Origin: Centroberyx gerrardi
Taxonomy: Eukaryota; Chordata; Actinopteri; Beryciformes; Berycidae
Length of the DNA stretch: 64,000 nucleotides
Assembly (NCBI RefSeq): GCF_048128805.1
Contig: NC_136016.1
Span: forward strand, 14,252,676-14,316,675
Reading direction: 5' to 3'
Both the position numbers and the translations under genes were made by a program. Numbering within the stretch: position 1 is the stretch's first letter; each line of letters begins with the position of its first letter. Of this stretch, positions 1-12,600 are shown piece after piece. The notes under the pieces are model-generated. The model was not told where the DNA came from. It did no database searches and saw only the letters and a list, made by a program, of their open reading frames with translations.

Positions 1-1296
1 TTCCATACAAATGCAGCACTGGGATAATAGTGGATGCACATGGTTTTTAAAGGAGAATACTGGTGTCACTGAGAGTTATAGCCCACTTACTTCTTACTAG
101 GCCTAGTTTACATTTGCCCCAAGAAGCAGAGATCCATTTGCAATGCATGCCACATGTAATTAGATTTTTTTTTTTTTACATTTATTCGTTTTTTATCGAT
201 TTTATGGTGTCAAACCTAGCTTGAAATCAACTGCTGTCAAAGTCAACAAAGACACCACAAATAAGAAGACATGACTGTGAATAAATAAAACATAAAATTT
301 GTTAGGCGACACGTTTTGAAGTATTACTTCCTAGTGGAGATTTCCATTTCTTCCTGTGGGTGTCAGGTGATTGACAGTCAGCAGAGATATGAAAACACTC
401 AGCTCAGGCACAATGAAATAGCAATAAAACAGAAACTTTGACATAACTGAATTGAGGTTTCAATGGATTATCTTGCTCTGTGGAAGTTGTTTTTCATACT
501 GTACAAGAATGAATGGCAGCAAATGGCTTCTTCTGAAGGGAAAACGAGTGCAGATATCTTTAATTCCCTAAAGCCTCACTGATGTAGGTACACACAGGTG
601 TCCTGCATACAGCTAATGATGTGAATGGGTTTGTATGTCTGTATGGGTATAGACCTGCCTATCATGTTTGCTTTGTGTCCTCTGATGTCTTAAGACCGAA
701 AGCTTTCTGTATTCTTCCTCCCTTTTATGTGTAAAATATTGAAAAAAATTAATTTATATAAGATTATAATATCTGGAACATGCATGACAAATGTTTTGAA
801 CTCTGTTCTGTGTAATTTTCTGCAGCAGTGATTTTCATTTGCCCACAGTAACAATGATTTACGTACAGATTTAATAGTATTTTCCTTGACAAATGAGGCC
901 CATTGTTTTGCTCCCATCTGTGCATAAACAAAACTTCAGAAAATGAGTTCTGAAGATGACATTTGGTTCTGATCATAACTTCCCTAAATATGAAAACACA
1001 AGGAGCATAAAAGAGCTGGAACTGAATGATGAGGGAGACAAACAGTAGGATGTGCGATAATACAATTGTTTTGTTTGTGTCTTGGAGCAATGAACAATGG
1101 CGTGCATGAATTTTAATAGCCTATTTTCATGTTAATGTAAATTCCCCCTTCATAGCAGCCCTTTGTTGACAAATTAATATTTTCTCATACCTCTCAGAAA
1201 GCAAAGGTAACAACCTTGACTTTCCTGTCAGTAACAGCATCAAAATTGGTCCATCAAGATCTCAAATTAGTTTATCTGCATAAACTGATTTAGCTC

Positions 1297-2045
1297 CCAA
1301 TCCACAGAACCCTCTGGTTACACCAAAACATCCACACGTTCTCCTTAAAGCATAATTGCTCCAGCCATTTTCAGACTGGACCCTATTTTCCCATCTTTTT
1401 CCCACCATTCCTTTCATGTCGGACCAAAATCTTGTCAATTGCTTCACTATAGAGCTACTTACATCTTGTTTGGCTGGGTGTGCAGCTCCAATACAGTCCT
1501 AACAGGCCAGTGGATACACAGCATGTCTTTTCCAATATATTTACATTCTCTCTGTACTGAGACATGTATATATTTAATTTCCATCTCATCCATGACTTGA
1601 CAACTTTCCCTGTGTATTTTACACTTCTTTACACAGCGGTGCATGTACTGTAGACAAGGAGCTACAGTTGGTGAGCAAAGAGTAAACAAGGACAAACAAA
1701 GAGTAAACAAACAACTAATGAGACAACTGTATGAGCAAGGCATGACTTTAGATTTTCATTTACATATTTTAGCAATATGTCAGAGTGACCATATTACAGA
1801 GTGAGCAATGTGTTGAAAAAGACATGCTTTGGGTGCATTTGGGGTTGATTTTTGGAGTGCAGTCCCTTATAGGACTGTATGAGAGAGCCTGGCACTCTGC
1901 CAAGCAAGATGTAAGTAGCTCTCTAGTGAAACAGCTGACAAGATTTTGGTCAGAATTGATGGGATGAGATGGGGAAATGGGGTTGAAAATGGCCAGAGTT
2001 ATACTTTATAGTGCATTGTGAACTCAGAACCAAGCAGTCCCACTC
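1297..2045. repeat. Inverted duplication (two diverged arms about 280 bp each)
   Basis: The reverse complement of about 1297-1575 matches about 1765-2045. Shared landmarks are AAAGACATGCT, TAGGACTGTAT, CAAGATGTAAGTAGCTCT and GACAAGATTTTGGTC. The arms are separated by about 190 bp. Translated in matching frames, both arms give QLTRFWS, but each is interrupted by stops. This could be a foldback-type element, or two copies of one interspersed repeat inserted in opposite orientation. I do not recognise the family. Confidence 0.7.
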
Positions 2046-2975
2046 GCAAAAGTTATGAGCTGTCCTCAATGAGCCCCATTCAAAGGACGGCCCTGCCTCT
2101 AATGCAAATCAAATAGCCGCAATCTGGGACTGGTAAATTCCAGCCACTCAGCCAACTGATGTGATCCCCAGGGGAAGAGGACAGTCACAAGAAAGAACCG
2201 CTGATGAACTCTGTGCCTACTGCTGTAATCTGCTTAAGGTCAAAATTGAGACTTGAAGTGTTGGAACATTTCCCTTAGTGCAAAAATAAAGCCTCCCTAG
2301 TTAGACAGCTCAAGCCTTTAATATTTTTCATAGAGGAGGAATAATATCGCCCTGTCTGGCTGGTAGATATTTCCTCAGCATGGCATGTCTCTAACACTGA
2401 TGACTGAACACCTATGCTGTCACAGAGTGTAGGTATTTCATTGCCAATGAAGTTAGTGAAAGCATCTGATGACACTCTCAACAAAGAAAGAGCAAAGTAA
2501 GGCGAGATTCTCCAGAGATAGAGACACAGAGGAAGACTGAGTAAGAGAGGTGCTATTTAAGCCTCCCGTCCCCTGCTGTGCCTCTTCTATGAAAAGACCT
2601 AAAGAAGGATCGGCTAAATCAATAGGAATTGTACCTAGGTTCCCCTGTCTTATTACAAGATAGACCCAAGTAGACAGCGTCAGAGTTGTTGGAGAAAAGG
2701 TAAGTATAGCAAAATGAAAGCGCCTCGTTGAAGTTCAAGTGGCCCTGATTGAAGATGGTGCTCTCCACTGCTGGGAATAAGCTCAGCTTTTACGTTTGAG
2801 TTTTGCAGTTGCACAGATAGGCCTTGAATATTTCATAGCTGTGTGGAGGATCTCAGCTTTCTCTATACTTCTTATAGTGTAGGGTCTTGAGAGGGAAGCA
2901 TCTACATGACCGAGTGTGATGGTCTAAGACGCAACAAAAGCTAGGCGAAGATAAACTAATGGCAGGTAATAAATG

Positions 2976-3030
2976 GTAATAATAAACTTGATTTCTATAG
3001 CGCTTTTCAAAACAGTGTTGTAGGTCCACT
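2976..3030. repeat. Short interspersed-repeat fragment (candidate)
   Basis: The phrase TTTCTATAGCGCTTTTCAAAAC resembles the 'tttatatagcgc...ttcaaaac' tail common at the ends of fish LINEs and SINEs. The resemblance is from memory of the motif only, and the boundaries are approximate. Confidence 0.3.
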
Positions 3031-3405
3031 GTGTATGCATGACTGCACTCATGGTACTGAAAAAAATAAAAGCGTCCACCAAATGTTATGTTATGTAAAT
3101 GCTTTATATGCCTTCAGTGAATTACATTACAATTTACACAGGATTTATGTATTCCAAAGGTTCAACATGGTCCAAGGACATTTAAGGATACAAAAAGCAC
3201 ATGACCTGGCTCTCTCTCTCTCACACACACACACACAACCTCTTTGTTTCTTATAGTTGGCTCGGACTGCTAGCTCTCAGCACTTGAGTCACCCGGTCAT
3301 GAACCAATTGTGCTTGAAGTTTTGAACCCCCATTCTCAGTGTTGTAGAGCCTTTACTGTTTCTCTGTCCACTCAACAGACTGATGTTCTCTCTCTCTCTC
3401 TGTAG

Positions 3406-3660
3406 GGCACTAATTTGGCGAGGCAGATTGGAGCCGTGGCCTACGCCGAGTGCACCGCCAAATATTCCGAGAACAGCGTCCGCGATGTGTTCCACGTCAC
3501 CACCTTGGCGTCCGTGTCCCGCGTCCATCGGCCTCAGCTCAAACGCGCCGGCTCGCGACGCGGCCTCAAGCGGGTCTCTCAGCAGCCGCCCCGGACTGAG
3601 ATTCACGAGCACCCACCTGCCATTAGAAAGGACCGGGCCAAAAGCTGCGTGCTCATGTAG
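3406..3660 (+). CDS. rnd2: Rho-family GTPase Rnd2, terminal coding exon (5' partial)
   Basis: This exon encodes the last 84 residues of Rnd2, an atypical, constitutively GTP-bound Rho GTPase. In vertebrates it acts at membranes in neuronal migration and cytoskeletal control. A pyrimidine-rich tract and TGTAG acceptor (3401-3405) precede an in-phase start reading [11 protein letters not shown], corresponding to the last helical part of the G domain. SVRDVFHV follows, then a basic tail (RRGLKR) and the carboxy-terminal [10 protein letters not shown] before TAG (3658-3660). CVLM is a CAAX box; a final Met predicts farnesylation. The SVRDVFHV and KDRAKSC segments fit RND2 rather than RND1 or RND3. 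Position also supports it: it converges on brca1, as RND2 does in human. Upstream exons with the P-loop and switch regions are outside the window. The exon is distinctly GC-rich compared with its surroundings. Confidence 0.93.
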   Translation, partial: GTNLARQIGAVAYAECTAKYSENSVRDVFHVTTLASVSRVHRPQLKRAGSRRGLKRVSQQPPRTEIHEHPPAIRKDRAKSCVLM

Positions 3661-4495
3661 GGCCGGAGCGTACCAGCAACCCAAATGTGTGTGCAGATGG
3701 ACATCATGTACCATACTACACATGAACTTAATTTATTGGTTAATTCTTGTCAAATCTTTGCACTGCATAAAGGGACAATGTGATGAAAACAACAAAGAAT
3801 GCTATACTGTGGAGTTCTTTGAGGAATCGTTTGTCCATCATTGACAAAAGCTCTCACTGTTATTTTTCTTTGTGGCCCTGTTTTCATCAGGGGAAGCCAT
3901 TGTAGTGGCGACGACTATTTTTCTTCAGCCCATTTACTTGAGCAAATGGACAAAGTGACCATGGACGCCAATGGGTTGGCTAGCTAATGAAATAGAATGA
4001 CAGAAAACAGTTGAAAGTGAATGTGGGGAATGGAGAAAGAAGGAAAAAAAAAATCATTTGAAATATCACAAGATGAGGAACCAGCTGTAAGGGGAGCTGG
4101 TCTTGACCTCTATTATGTTGTTTCCTGTTCTGAAATGCTATTCTCTCTATAAGTGTTTAAGTAAATGAAGCACAATAAGATGCACGCAAACTGTTCAGTT
4201 ACCCGTAAATGTCAGGGAATTACATTGTTGTTCCACTTCATATAATCAGTTTAAAAGAAAGATTTCTAGTCTAGATAGACAAAAATTAATGGGCTGAGAT
4301 GACACTAATTTTCCTAAACCACAAGTGCTTTTAAGATTTAGAATTGAATAATCACTCACCACATAATACTGAAGTGTTGTGAAATTAATATTGTTCTGAT
4401 AATCTACATTGGGAAGTACAGTCACAGAGGGAGAAAGGGGGGTGACTGTTACACTGTACATGTGATACTGAAATAAAAGAAACTTGCTCTGCTAA
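3661..4495 (+). other. rnd2: Candidate rnd2 3' UTR with poly(A) signal
   Basis: Non-coding sequence follows the rnd2 stop codon. The first convincing AATAAA hexamer on the plus strand lies at 4472-4477, implying a UTR of roughly 830 nt. The end is inferred from the hexamer only; longer forms are possible. Confidence 0.4.
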
Positions 4496-7400
4496 GTGGT
4501 GGAAAGTTTTTAATATATGACATATTCATTTGGCCATGATCCAACACGGTCAGAAACTTCAATGTATTTAAACTGCTTTCCTTGAAGAGGAGCCCATCTT
4601 TGATTCATACTTTTGTCTTGGCCAGAATTTTTCTAACTGCATTTCAGTTCATTGGAGCAGAGAGGAGAGTAGTTCCCAGCTCTGAACATTTTGTCAGAGG
4701 AAGACAGAACATTTCTCTTTGAAAAAGCTCTTTCTGTTGGGGGAAGATAGAACATTTCACTTGAAAAAGACAACTCAGTGTTTCCAAACTGGATCAACAG
4801 CACATTCACAGTTAAACACTGCCCCAGCTCAATAAAAAACATTGCAAACACTAACTTTGCCAGGAAAACATGAAAAACAATAAATCAACCCCACGCACAA
4901 GAGACCCTATGTGTAATAACTTAAGATAAAATAATAACATATAATAAAATAATAAAATGATAAATAGCCAATCACAAGAGAACACAAAGTGCAAGCAAGC
5001 GAGCAAAAACAAATTGCAACATGCACCCTTGAAACCCATGAAACCAAATGTTTCCATGATCAATGAGTGAGAAACAACAAGACACCAAAATCTGGCCTAT
5101 TTGAAAAGGCTTGCATAATAATTAACATAATCAATTTGGAATTGCTAATTTAAGAGTCAAAGCAACATGAAATTTATTCAATTCCAATTCCAAGGTAATA
5201 AGCAGGCATCTCGCTTGCAGAAAAAACCCCACAAATTTACAAACAAACACAACTCCTTGGTTATGTGATGGTGTGTAGTTTTCTGTTGTTGTGAATTCTA
5301 AGTGTGTTCTAAGCCGTCACGTTCTGTGCTGATGCTATGTAATGCTATGGTCGTCTGCTTTGCACTGACGAGTCCCTCGGCTCCCTGGTCAGTAAATAAT
5401 GCTTATCATCTCTCTCAAGTCTCTGAGGCAATGACAAATAAGAGTGTGCTGGCAGGCGGGTTTACAGAGGCCATAACGTCCCCATGGCAGCGTCGACACC
5501 TGCATGGTCTATGACTTTAATTTGAAGACTTTAATATGAATGATAGCACACCTTGGCATTCAGTATGACATGAATTTGAAGTGTAATCCTGATCATGTTT
5601 GAAAAAAAAATTAAATGATTTTAAATGATTAAAATGCTGGCTTTATTTGCTGTTTTATTAACCTTTTTTCACTAATCTATTACTAAAGCAATTGAAAGTA
5701 GGTCTAGGCAGCTGCAATATTGAGGGGCAGAATAATGAATGGCCCCTGCCATTGTACACCAATTAAAATAGCTTTTCTCCAACCTGCTGCAACTTTAAAC
5801 TACTTCACAACTACAATAGGTAAGCTGTACACGCAGCAGACAAAACAGCAAGATATTAATTGTTTTTACAATAAGAGAATAAGAGAAGAGAATTGTAATT
5901 CTCTTGCAATAAGAGAATTGTATGTTCCAAACAAGAGGAGCTGCTAAAACTCCTTTACATGTAGGCTCCCTTGTGTACGAGCTACAGAGAAGAGTAAATT
6001 AGAGTTAAATTTTCATATGCCCTTTCTTTCTCACCAGAACAGTTGTATCAATGGCAACATCTTCATAATTACCTTTTTATAAGGTGTAATCAGGCATTAG
6101 AAGTTTCAAGCTGTGCTTGATGTCACCCCTCCAAAAGTGTTATGTCCATATAATTTTATAATGCAATGCTATTCCATCTCTATGAATGACCTACCCTCCT
6201 CTACAGTACAGAGGATCCTATGAGTAACTGGTTGTGACTGGAAGTGAGCTTTAATATACTGTATATGTAGTGTTGAACGTCCATCCATGTACAACTCATA
6301 TCAATCACATATTTCTCAAATGAATTGGGTGAGGACAATGTGAGAGGGCCATGACCATGTTGGCTTTTTCAAACGGGTTTGGTTTGTGTTTTTGTCCATG
6401 AGATGTTGACAAAACCAGACCACATTGTATTTGTCAGCCTAAGGCTAATTTTCACATCCTATTGTAATAAAAAAAAAAATAGTATATTCACGCTGGTATT
6501 ATCTTCACACTTATAGAAATAGTTCAGAACTATTCAGCAACATCATATATTCTGTGAACAGAAGCCCCTGATATTCAAAAATGAAAACAGTTGTTTGAAT
6601 TGAATCTGCAGAACCTTGTGCTCTGACCTTTAACTGTAACTCTCGTTCCATTCGTTCCCCACCGCCACAGATGAGGCCCCGCAGCAACTTGCTGCCTCTG
6701 TGAGCAACGGCAAAGTGACATTTCACAGCATCGCTGCCATGTTGCCATGCAGGGAGTGTGAGGTCGCACCACATGCCTGGGGCAAGACCAGAGCGGACCT
6801 CCAGTCAAGGAGAGGACATCCACACAGAAGGAATACACTGCTAGTACTGCATTTTTATGAGTTTAGTTATAGTTTGCACTTTGTATTAATTTCATTACAT
6901 TGTGCTAGTGGTGTTAATATTAGTTGGTCAGAATCATGGATAATGATTCTCACTTACTAATCTGGTGTAATTCACAATATAGTGCCTCAAAGTTTATGAT
7001 CCATGTACGAGGTCATCTTCTATATTATCGTTATCATTATCATAGAATAAGCCTACTGGCTGTGTTGTCAATGTAATCGGGTCTAATTACATTTGACTTT
7101 CGTACTCACAACTCCAATACTGTGCACTTTAGCTTTGCATAACCATTGCAGCCCTAAAATCAAATCAGGGGAAAGATTTGCAGGCTACAACGACAAAGCC
7201 TCAGGCACTGGGTCAGCCACTGCCTTGGCGGAAGCATGCTTGTTGATGCTGTGGAGAGCATGGATGATGTCACTTTGCAGTCCTTCTAGCCTTCGGCTAA
7301 AGTGAGCAAACATGTTTAGCAAACATTCATCTCTATCAGCTTGTCCCTGTTGCTTCACCTGGCTTTCAATGACATTCAAGTCAACAGCCACCTAATGTAG

Positions 7401-7884
7401 TGCCTGCAGACGACTTCAAAGACCGAACATTTACAACACAGTTACAACAATATAATATATACAAAAACAATACAATAATCATCATAATCATAATAAACAA
7501 TGTCAGGTGATGGTAAAATTTCACAGATTGGTGTCAAGATGACCATGAACAATGAAACATCTGCTGTAACATATGCGATAGTTCAAGTAGCCCTCCCACT
7601 TCCCCGAGAGGGGTGTGGCCGGAACAGGTATCTTACAACATGAATTAAAAAATGATCAGCAAGGTATGAGATCTGAGATGATGACAAAAAAGATCATTAG
7701 ACCCTCATATGGCGAATAGAATATTTTCCACTGTCAAAAATGACATAGCATCTCTGGCTATATAATCCATCTTTATGTCTTTAGGTGTTACAATGACAGT
7801 ATAGCCAAGCTGAGTTCAAATTGATAAATTCGTCAGTGGTCGAGTTCAAATGATAGTAGAAATGGTATGTATCTCATGCTATAC
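4496..7884. other. Intergenic sequence, no gene recognised
   Basis: AT-rich sequence. Open frames are short, lack splice-consistent coding signal and match nothing I recognise. It contains scattered A/T homopolymers and no clear repeat boundaries. Confidence 0.5.
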
Positions 7885-9345
7885 TTTACCTTTTACACTA
7901 GGCATTTTGCTGACACTCTTAGCCAGAGCCACTTAACAATAACTGCAACAGTAGAATAAATTTAAATTCCTAGATTGCAACCAAGAGTGAGCCTGGGTGA
8001 GTGCCATTACAATATTCCTGTGACTAGAGGATGAACATGTAAACGACAAGTGCTAGGAATAGAAAAACAGCTACAGGTACAATGGATTTTTTTCCCAATG
8101 TAAGAGCAAATTAAACCAAGTAGAGGAGGAAGGTGGTAGAGGAGACATAATTCAGTCAGGAGAGGGTGATGTGAGGTACTTCTTGAAGAGATGAGTTTTC
8201 AGCCTGCGACCGAAGATGGGGGGGGGGGGGGGGGGTGACTCTGTTTTCCTGACTGGAGTGAGAAGGTAATTCCACAACTGGGGAGCCAGCAGGGAGAAGA
8301 GATGAGTCTGGGCGGAGCGATAACCGGGTTGTTGGAGGGAAGGGAAATCTAAGCAGCCGGTAATGGCAGGGCTAGCGTGTAGGGCTGGACCATGACCTGG
8401 AAGTCTGGGGTTGTAGCTGTTTTAGCAGCATTGAGCACCAACACCAGGGTTCTGAATTTGGTACAAATAGGCATGAGAAGCCAGTGGAGGGAGTGAACGA
8501 GGGGGGCACCCTGGGAGAATTTGGATAGGCTGGTGTATGGGACTAGGTGTAGGGGCTGAAGAGAGTATTTTGGGAGGCCGGCTATGAGCAGATTGCAGTT
8601 GTCCAGACGGGAGATGATTAAAATTTAAACAAAGAGCAGGTTAGGAAGGGTCTGATGCAACAGATTTTTTAGATGGCAAACCTGCAGCACTGGGTGATTA
8701 TGGGCCTTACAAGGCAGCAGATTGTTTAGACTCACATTGAGATTCTTGGTGGTCTGGACAGGAGTGGTGAAGGAGTAGAGGGCAGGATTTGCAGGGGAAA
8801 AAAGAGCATCTCAGTCTTGGTGAGATTGAGTTTGAAGTGGTAGGCAGACATACAACTAGAGATGACAGTTAGGAGAGCAGAGATGCACACCTCAGTCTGA
8901 ATGTGAGGGGGACAGAAAACAAAATATAGAGTTGACTCTCGTCAGCATAGAAATGCTAAAAGAAGTTGTGGAGATAACAGGTCCACGCAATCGAAGAAGA
9001 GGAAGGGGCCTCAGACTGACACCTGAGGGACCCCACTGGAGACGGGGTGTAGAGTGCCCCTCCTTGAGACCTGCTTAGTGAGGTAAGACAAGTAGGAGAT
9101 GAACCATGAGAATGCAGGCCCAGAGATCACCAGCAAGGAGCATGTGGTGGATGACCGTGTCAAAGGCAGCAGAAAGGTCCATGATGATGAGGACTGAAAA
9201 AAGAGAAGCCGCTCGGGCAAAGTGGAATGATTCACTACTTCAGTGGCTGTGTTGAAGCTAGACTGGTTGGCGTCAGACATATTAATACAGAGGGGGAGAG
9301 ATCAAAGGAGTAAAGGACAATAAGGAGTCTGAGATATCCTGATTT
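7885..9345 (-). mobile_element. Decayed, 5'-truncated L2-like non-LTR retrotransposon (LINE)
   Basis: The minus strand encodes pieces of a reverse transcriptase in shifting frames. These are a fragment with WFISYLSYLTK and SGVPQ (about 9011-9280, matching the RT 'GVPQGSVLGP' region), a YADESQLY version of the catalytic YADDTQLY box (about 8930-8960), and FKLNLTKTEMLFF (about 8815-8860). A terminal domain follows (LLAPQLWNYLL, about 8265-8300). The low-coordinate end (about 7900-7945) carries the 'ttgctgacactcttagccagagccactta' type motif found near the 3' end of fish L2-like elements. The second catalytic Asp is Glu, and stops and frameshifts interrupt the frame, so the copy is dead. An 18-G run (8218-8235) lies inside it. 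Both outer boundaries are approximate. Confidence 0.82.
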
Positions 9346-9474
9346 TTAATGGTGATGTAACAGCACATCTCAGGCCAGTGAGAAGTTGTCAGAGGGCCAC
9401 AACATTCTGTATATGACAAAACCCTTGCAAAATTTGGTAAACATCTTTAAAATAAAGGCATTTTGATATACCTC

Positions 9475-9665
9475 ATTAATTAATCAATTTATTTATTAAT
9501 CCCCCAGGGTGGAAATTCTCTTTTGTAGAATTTGGCAGGCACAGCCAGCTAGCACAGCTCCTCTGTAGCATGTAGGAGTTAAGTACTCTGCTCAAGGATA
9601 CTTAAGCAGTTATGTTCTGTCTCACTGGGGTTGATCTACCAGGAGTCAGAACATCCAGGATGTTG
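9475..9665. repeat. Candidate interspersed repeat fragment
   Basis: The stretch 'ttatttattaatccccc...ggaaattct' followed by 'aagtactctgctcaaggatactt' resembles a dispersed fish repeat. The family is not identified and the boundaries are approximate. The resemblance is from memory. Confidence 0.3.
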
Positions 9666-12600
9666 TCTCTGTATGAATAAGCTGTGAAGAGGAACCCTTA
9701 CAGAAAAACACACAAATTGGGATTCTTCATTGCACGCACCCGCCTCTCTCTCCTGTCCTTCCTGTCTCTCTCTCTCTCAACTGTTGACTATCAAACTATA
9801 ATTTTTATCATTTTTAAGCTTGATACTGTTTTCAGGGTTCACAAGGTTTTTCTGTAAGGGAAGGAACTTTATGTACTTTTGAGCAAGACAGCAAGAGAAA
9901 ATCTATCTATATTTATTGCTTTTCCCACATTATTATTAGATGTACCATTATCTCCACACAAACACACTTTGCAGGGGGTCCATTTTTCATTTTAATCCCA
10001 CTATAAAGTAACACTGATCAGTGACCACCTAGGCTCAACCCTTCTGCATCTTTAATGCTTTCCCCGCTTGCACAGTGTCAGTAGTCATAAAACTGCACCC
10101 TAATGCTCTGAGGGTAGAAGACGCCTGACAGCACTGATCTATTATCAGTTCATTTTACTCAAATCCTTGCCTTTACCATCAGAAGGAAAAGGAATTCAAC
10201 TGATCTAAGGCTAGCAACAAGCATCAACTATCCAATACAAGCTACACAATGGCAATGCCAGGGTAATGGTTGCCGTGTCAGAGGGAGAGTGAGTCATTAA
10301 AAATGCAGGACCCATTTAAACAGTATGTAAAATTGAGCAGATTAAAAATATATGTGGCCTGTGTCCACAAGGGCCAAGGCTTCTCCTTCTGTTCTCTCTG
10401 TACAACAATGAAGGCGGCAAAAATGTGGATTCAAGGACAGAGAAAGCACATACACACAACAAAGTTCACTGCGCATGCAAGCACGCATATAGAAGATAGA
10501 AAGGTGATGTTGTAATGGTTTTCACTATGGTGTGACCTTTGAAATTGTAACTAGGAGTGAACGAAGCGCATACTGGAAGGCCTCAGATGTGAAAAATGCT
10601 CTGTTCCAACTGTAACTTCAGTGTCCTTTTTTCTACAGGAGGAAATCTTGGTGGTGGCACAGACTTGCTCACAAGTACAAGGAAACCTCTACACTAGCTG
10701 GTTGGCTTTCTAGATATCTTCCCTATCCATGACCTGGCTTTAAGCATTTTGATGAAAACCCACTTGTATGAGAGTGTTTGGGTTGCGGCCATGGGGTGAT
10801 AGCAAAATACGGCTGAAATGTTGTGGGAGGCTGCAGGCCAGAGACGAGTGAGAATCACAGTAGCAAAGCGTGACAGCAATCAGGGTCATCACAGACAAGT
10901 GCACTCATTATTCACAGCATCTAGACTACCGAGTGCTGATGTGTGTGTGTGCATGTAGAGTGCACACAAACACCCACATCCTCACGTATCGAAACACAGA
11001 CAGCACCTAAAATAGCTGGGTTATACCCATTAAACCAATATATTAGAACGGATGGATTTCTTTCTTGTTTAGGTTCACGTTCTTTGGTAACAGTGTCTGT
11101 GTAAGAAGTTTATTTTATTTTAGATCAGTCCATTGCCTCATCTGAAGATTTGAATTGAAACTGACCAACCTTGTAGTATGTCCAAGACGCTTTTAAAATA
11201 TGTTTGTAGAATTAAAATAAAGACATTGTCAAATGCTATACAATGCTGACCACAAACATTTTTTGGCACTCTCCCATATGAGTCCATAAACAGTCAACCA
11301 CTGGGTATATGCTCAGTACTGATGTCACTAAGACACAGATGATCACAGTGATGTGGCCCATATTGAGCAGTTCATGTTAAAGTATGTACGCTAATCATTT
11401 TAACTCTTCCAGGTATAGATGTTATAACATGATTAGTGAAGGCAAAGCCACATTTTAAATCAAAATAGACATTCCAATGCTTAATGCTAATGTTATGCAG
11501 AGAAATGTGAGCAGTAAGGGTCACAAGACACCTGAATCTTCAATGTTACTCTCATCAGCCATCTATCATCATATCATCATAACCATCTATGTTTTAGATT
11601 GAGCAACAGCGTCCATGAAACTGTTTATGACTATTGTTTTAGCTCTTGTAGGAGGCGCAGACAAACTCAGGGCAACACTGTTGATGTGTTACTGTAAAAA
11701 ACAGAAGCAATCACTCTATGCTGACTTTAGCTGGGGGGTAAATTACTGCCCTCAGGTGTTCCATGTGAATGCCAATCTGCTTGTACGCATGTTTGCATAC
11801 ACACACACACACACACACACACACAGTTGCACACCAAAACATTCCAGATGGCCAACCAGATTGTTCTGTACTAATTTCCCCTGCGAAACATTTCAACAGA
11901 AATATCATCCACTGTGGGATAGACCATCCCAGGCTGAGGCATTAAGACTCAACAAATCCAGACATCTAACAAGCAACCTACTTTTAGACAAAGGCCTTCT
12001 CACACACGCACCCTTAACTAAATCAGTGTCCCTAACTTGGGTACCTTGTGACCAGTAAATGACATACAAATCTCTTATTCTCAAAATTGGAAAATTACAT
12101 TCTAGTGCTTTCTGACAAAACCCTTCTGTCTATGAAACTAGCGAAATAGTCAAGCTTTGCATTGGCTGGGAAATCACTCATAAAACGAATTATTCAGTTG
12201 ATTGCGATGTGTAGTAACAGAGAAAGCAAACAGTATTGCATTGAGAGAGCAAGTACTGAGACTTTACTCCGTGTCACATTGAAGCCCCGCCTCCCATTAA
12301 CGAGCATTGCCACAGTTAGAGACAACTGAGCTGAATCTACACGCCACTGCGGCTCTGCATTGAAGAATCAGCTGATTGGAGGAAAGCCGCATCCTGGCAC
12401 TCTGGCATTGCACATCTGGCATTTAAAAGCCCTCGGAGCAAAAGCGCTGACATTACTGTTCCTAGAGGGCTGTTTTTTTTTTTCTATTTTTGGCCACCTG
12501 GCTTTTGAGTTGAGAAGAGTTGTTGTCATGGCAATCAATGACACTGTCTGCAGCACTTGCTTTTGTTGTGTGCAGCCATGTCACACACGTAACAATTATT

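Larger units (their letters stand above)
1..3405 (+). other. Non-coding sequence upstream of the rnd2 last exon (probable intron)
   Basis: I see no GTPase-like coding exon here in either strand. The switch regions and the conserved GCKLDMR stretch that should precede the rnd2 terminal exon are missing. The upstream rnd2 exons are therefore probably left of the window, and this stretch is the 3' part of the last intron. It holds an inverted duplication (about 1297-2045), a short fish-repeat fragment near 2976-3030 and a pyrimidine/CA microsatellite at about 3211-3238. That this is an intron is inferred from the acceptor at 3401-3405. Confidence 0.6.

Noticed and set aside
3289..3844. Two overlapping frames of 144 and 153 codons on both strands
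   Set aside because: They are shadows of the GC-rich rnd2 terminal exon in other frames.
11615..12058. 147-codon open frame starting with a signal-like hydrophobic stretch
   Set aside because: The frame runs through a (AC)n tract and shows no domain. The apparent signal peptide is short and unsupported.
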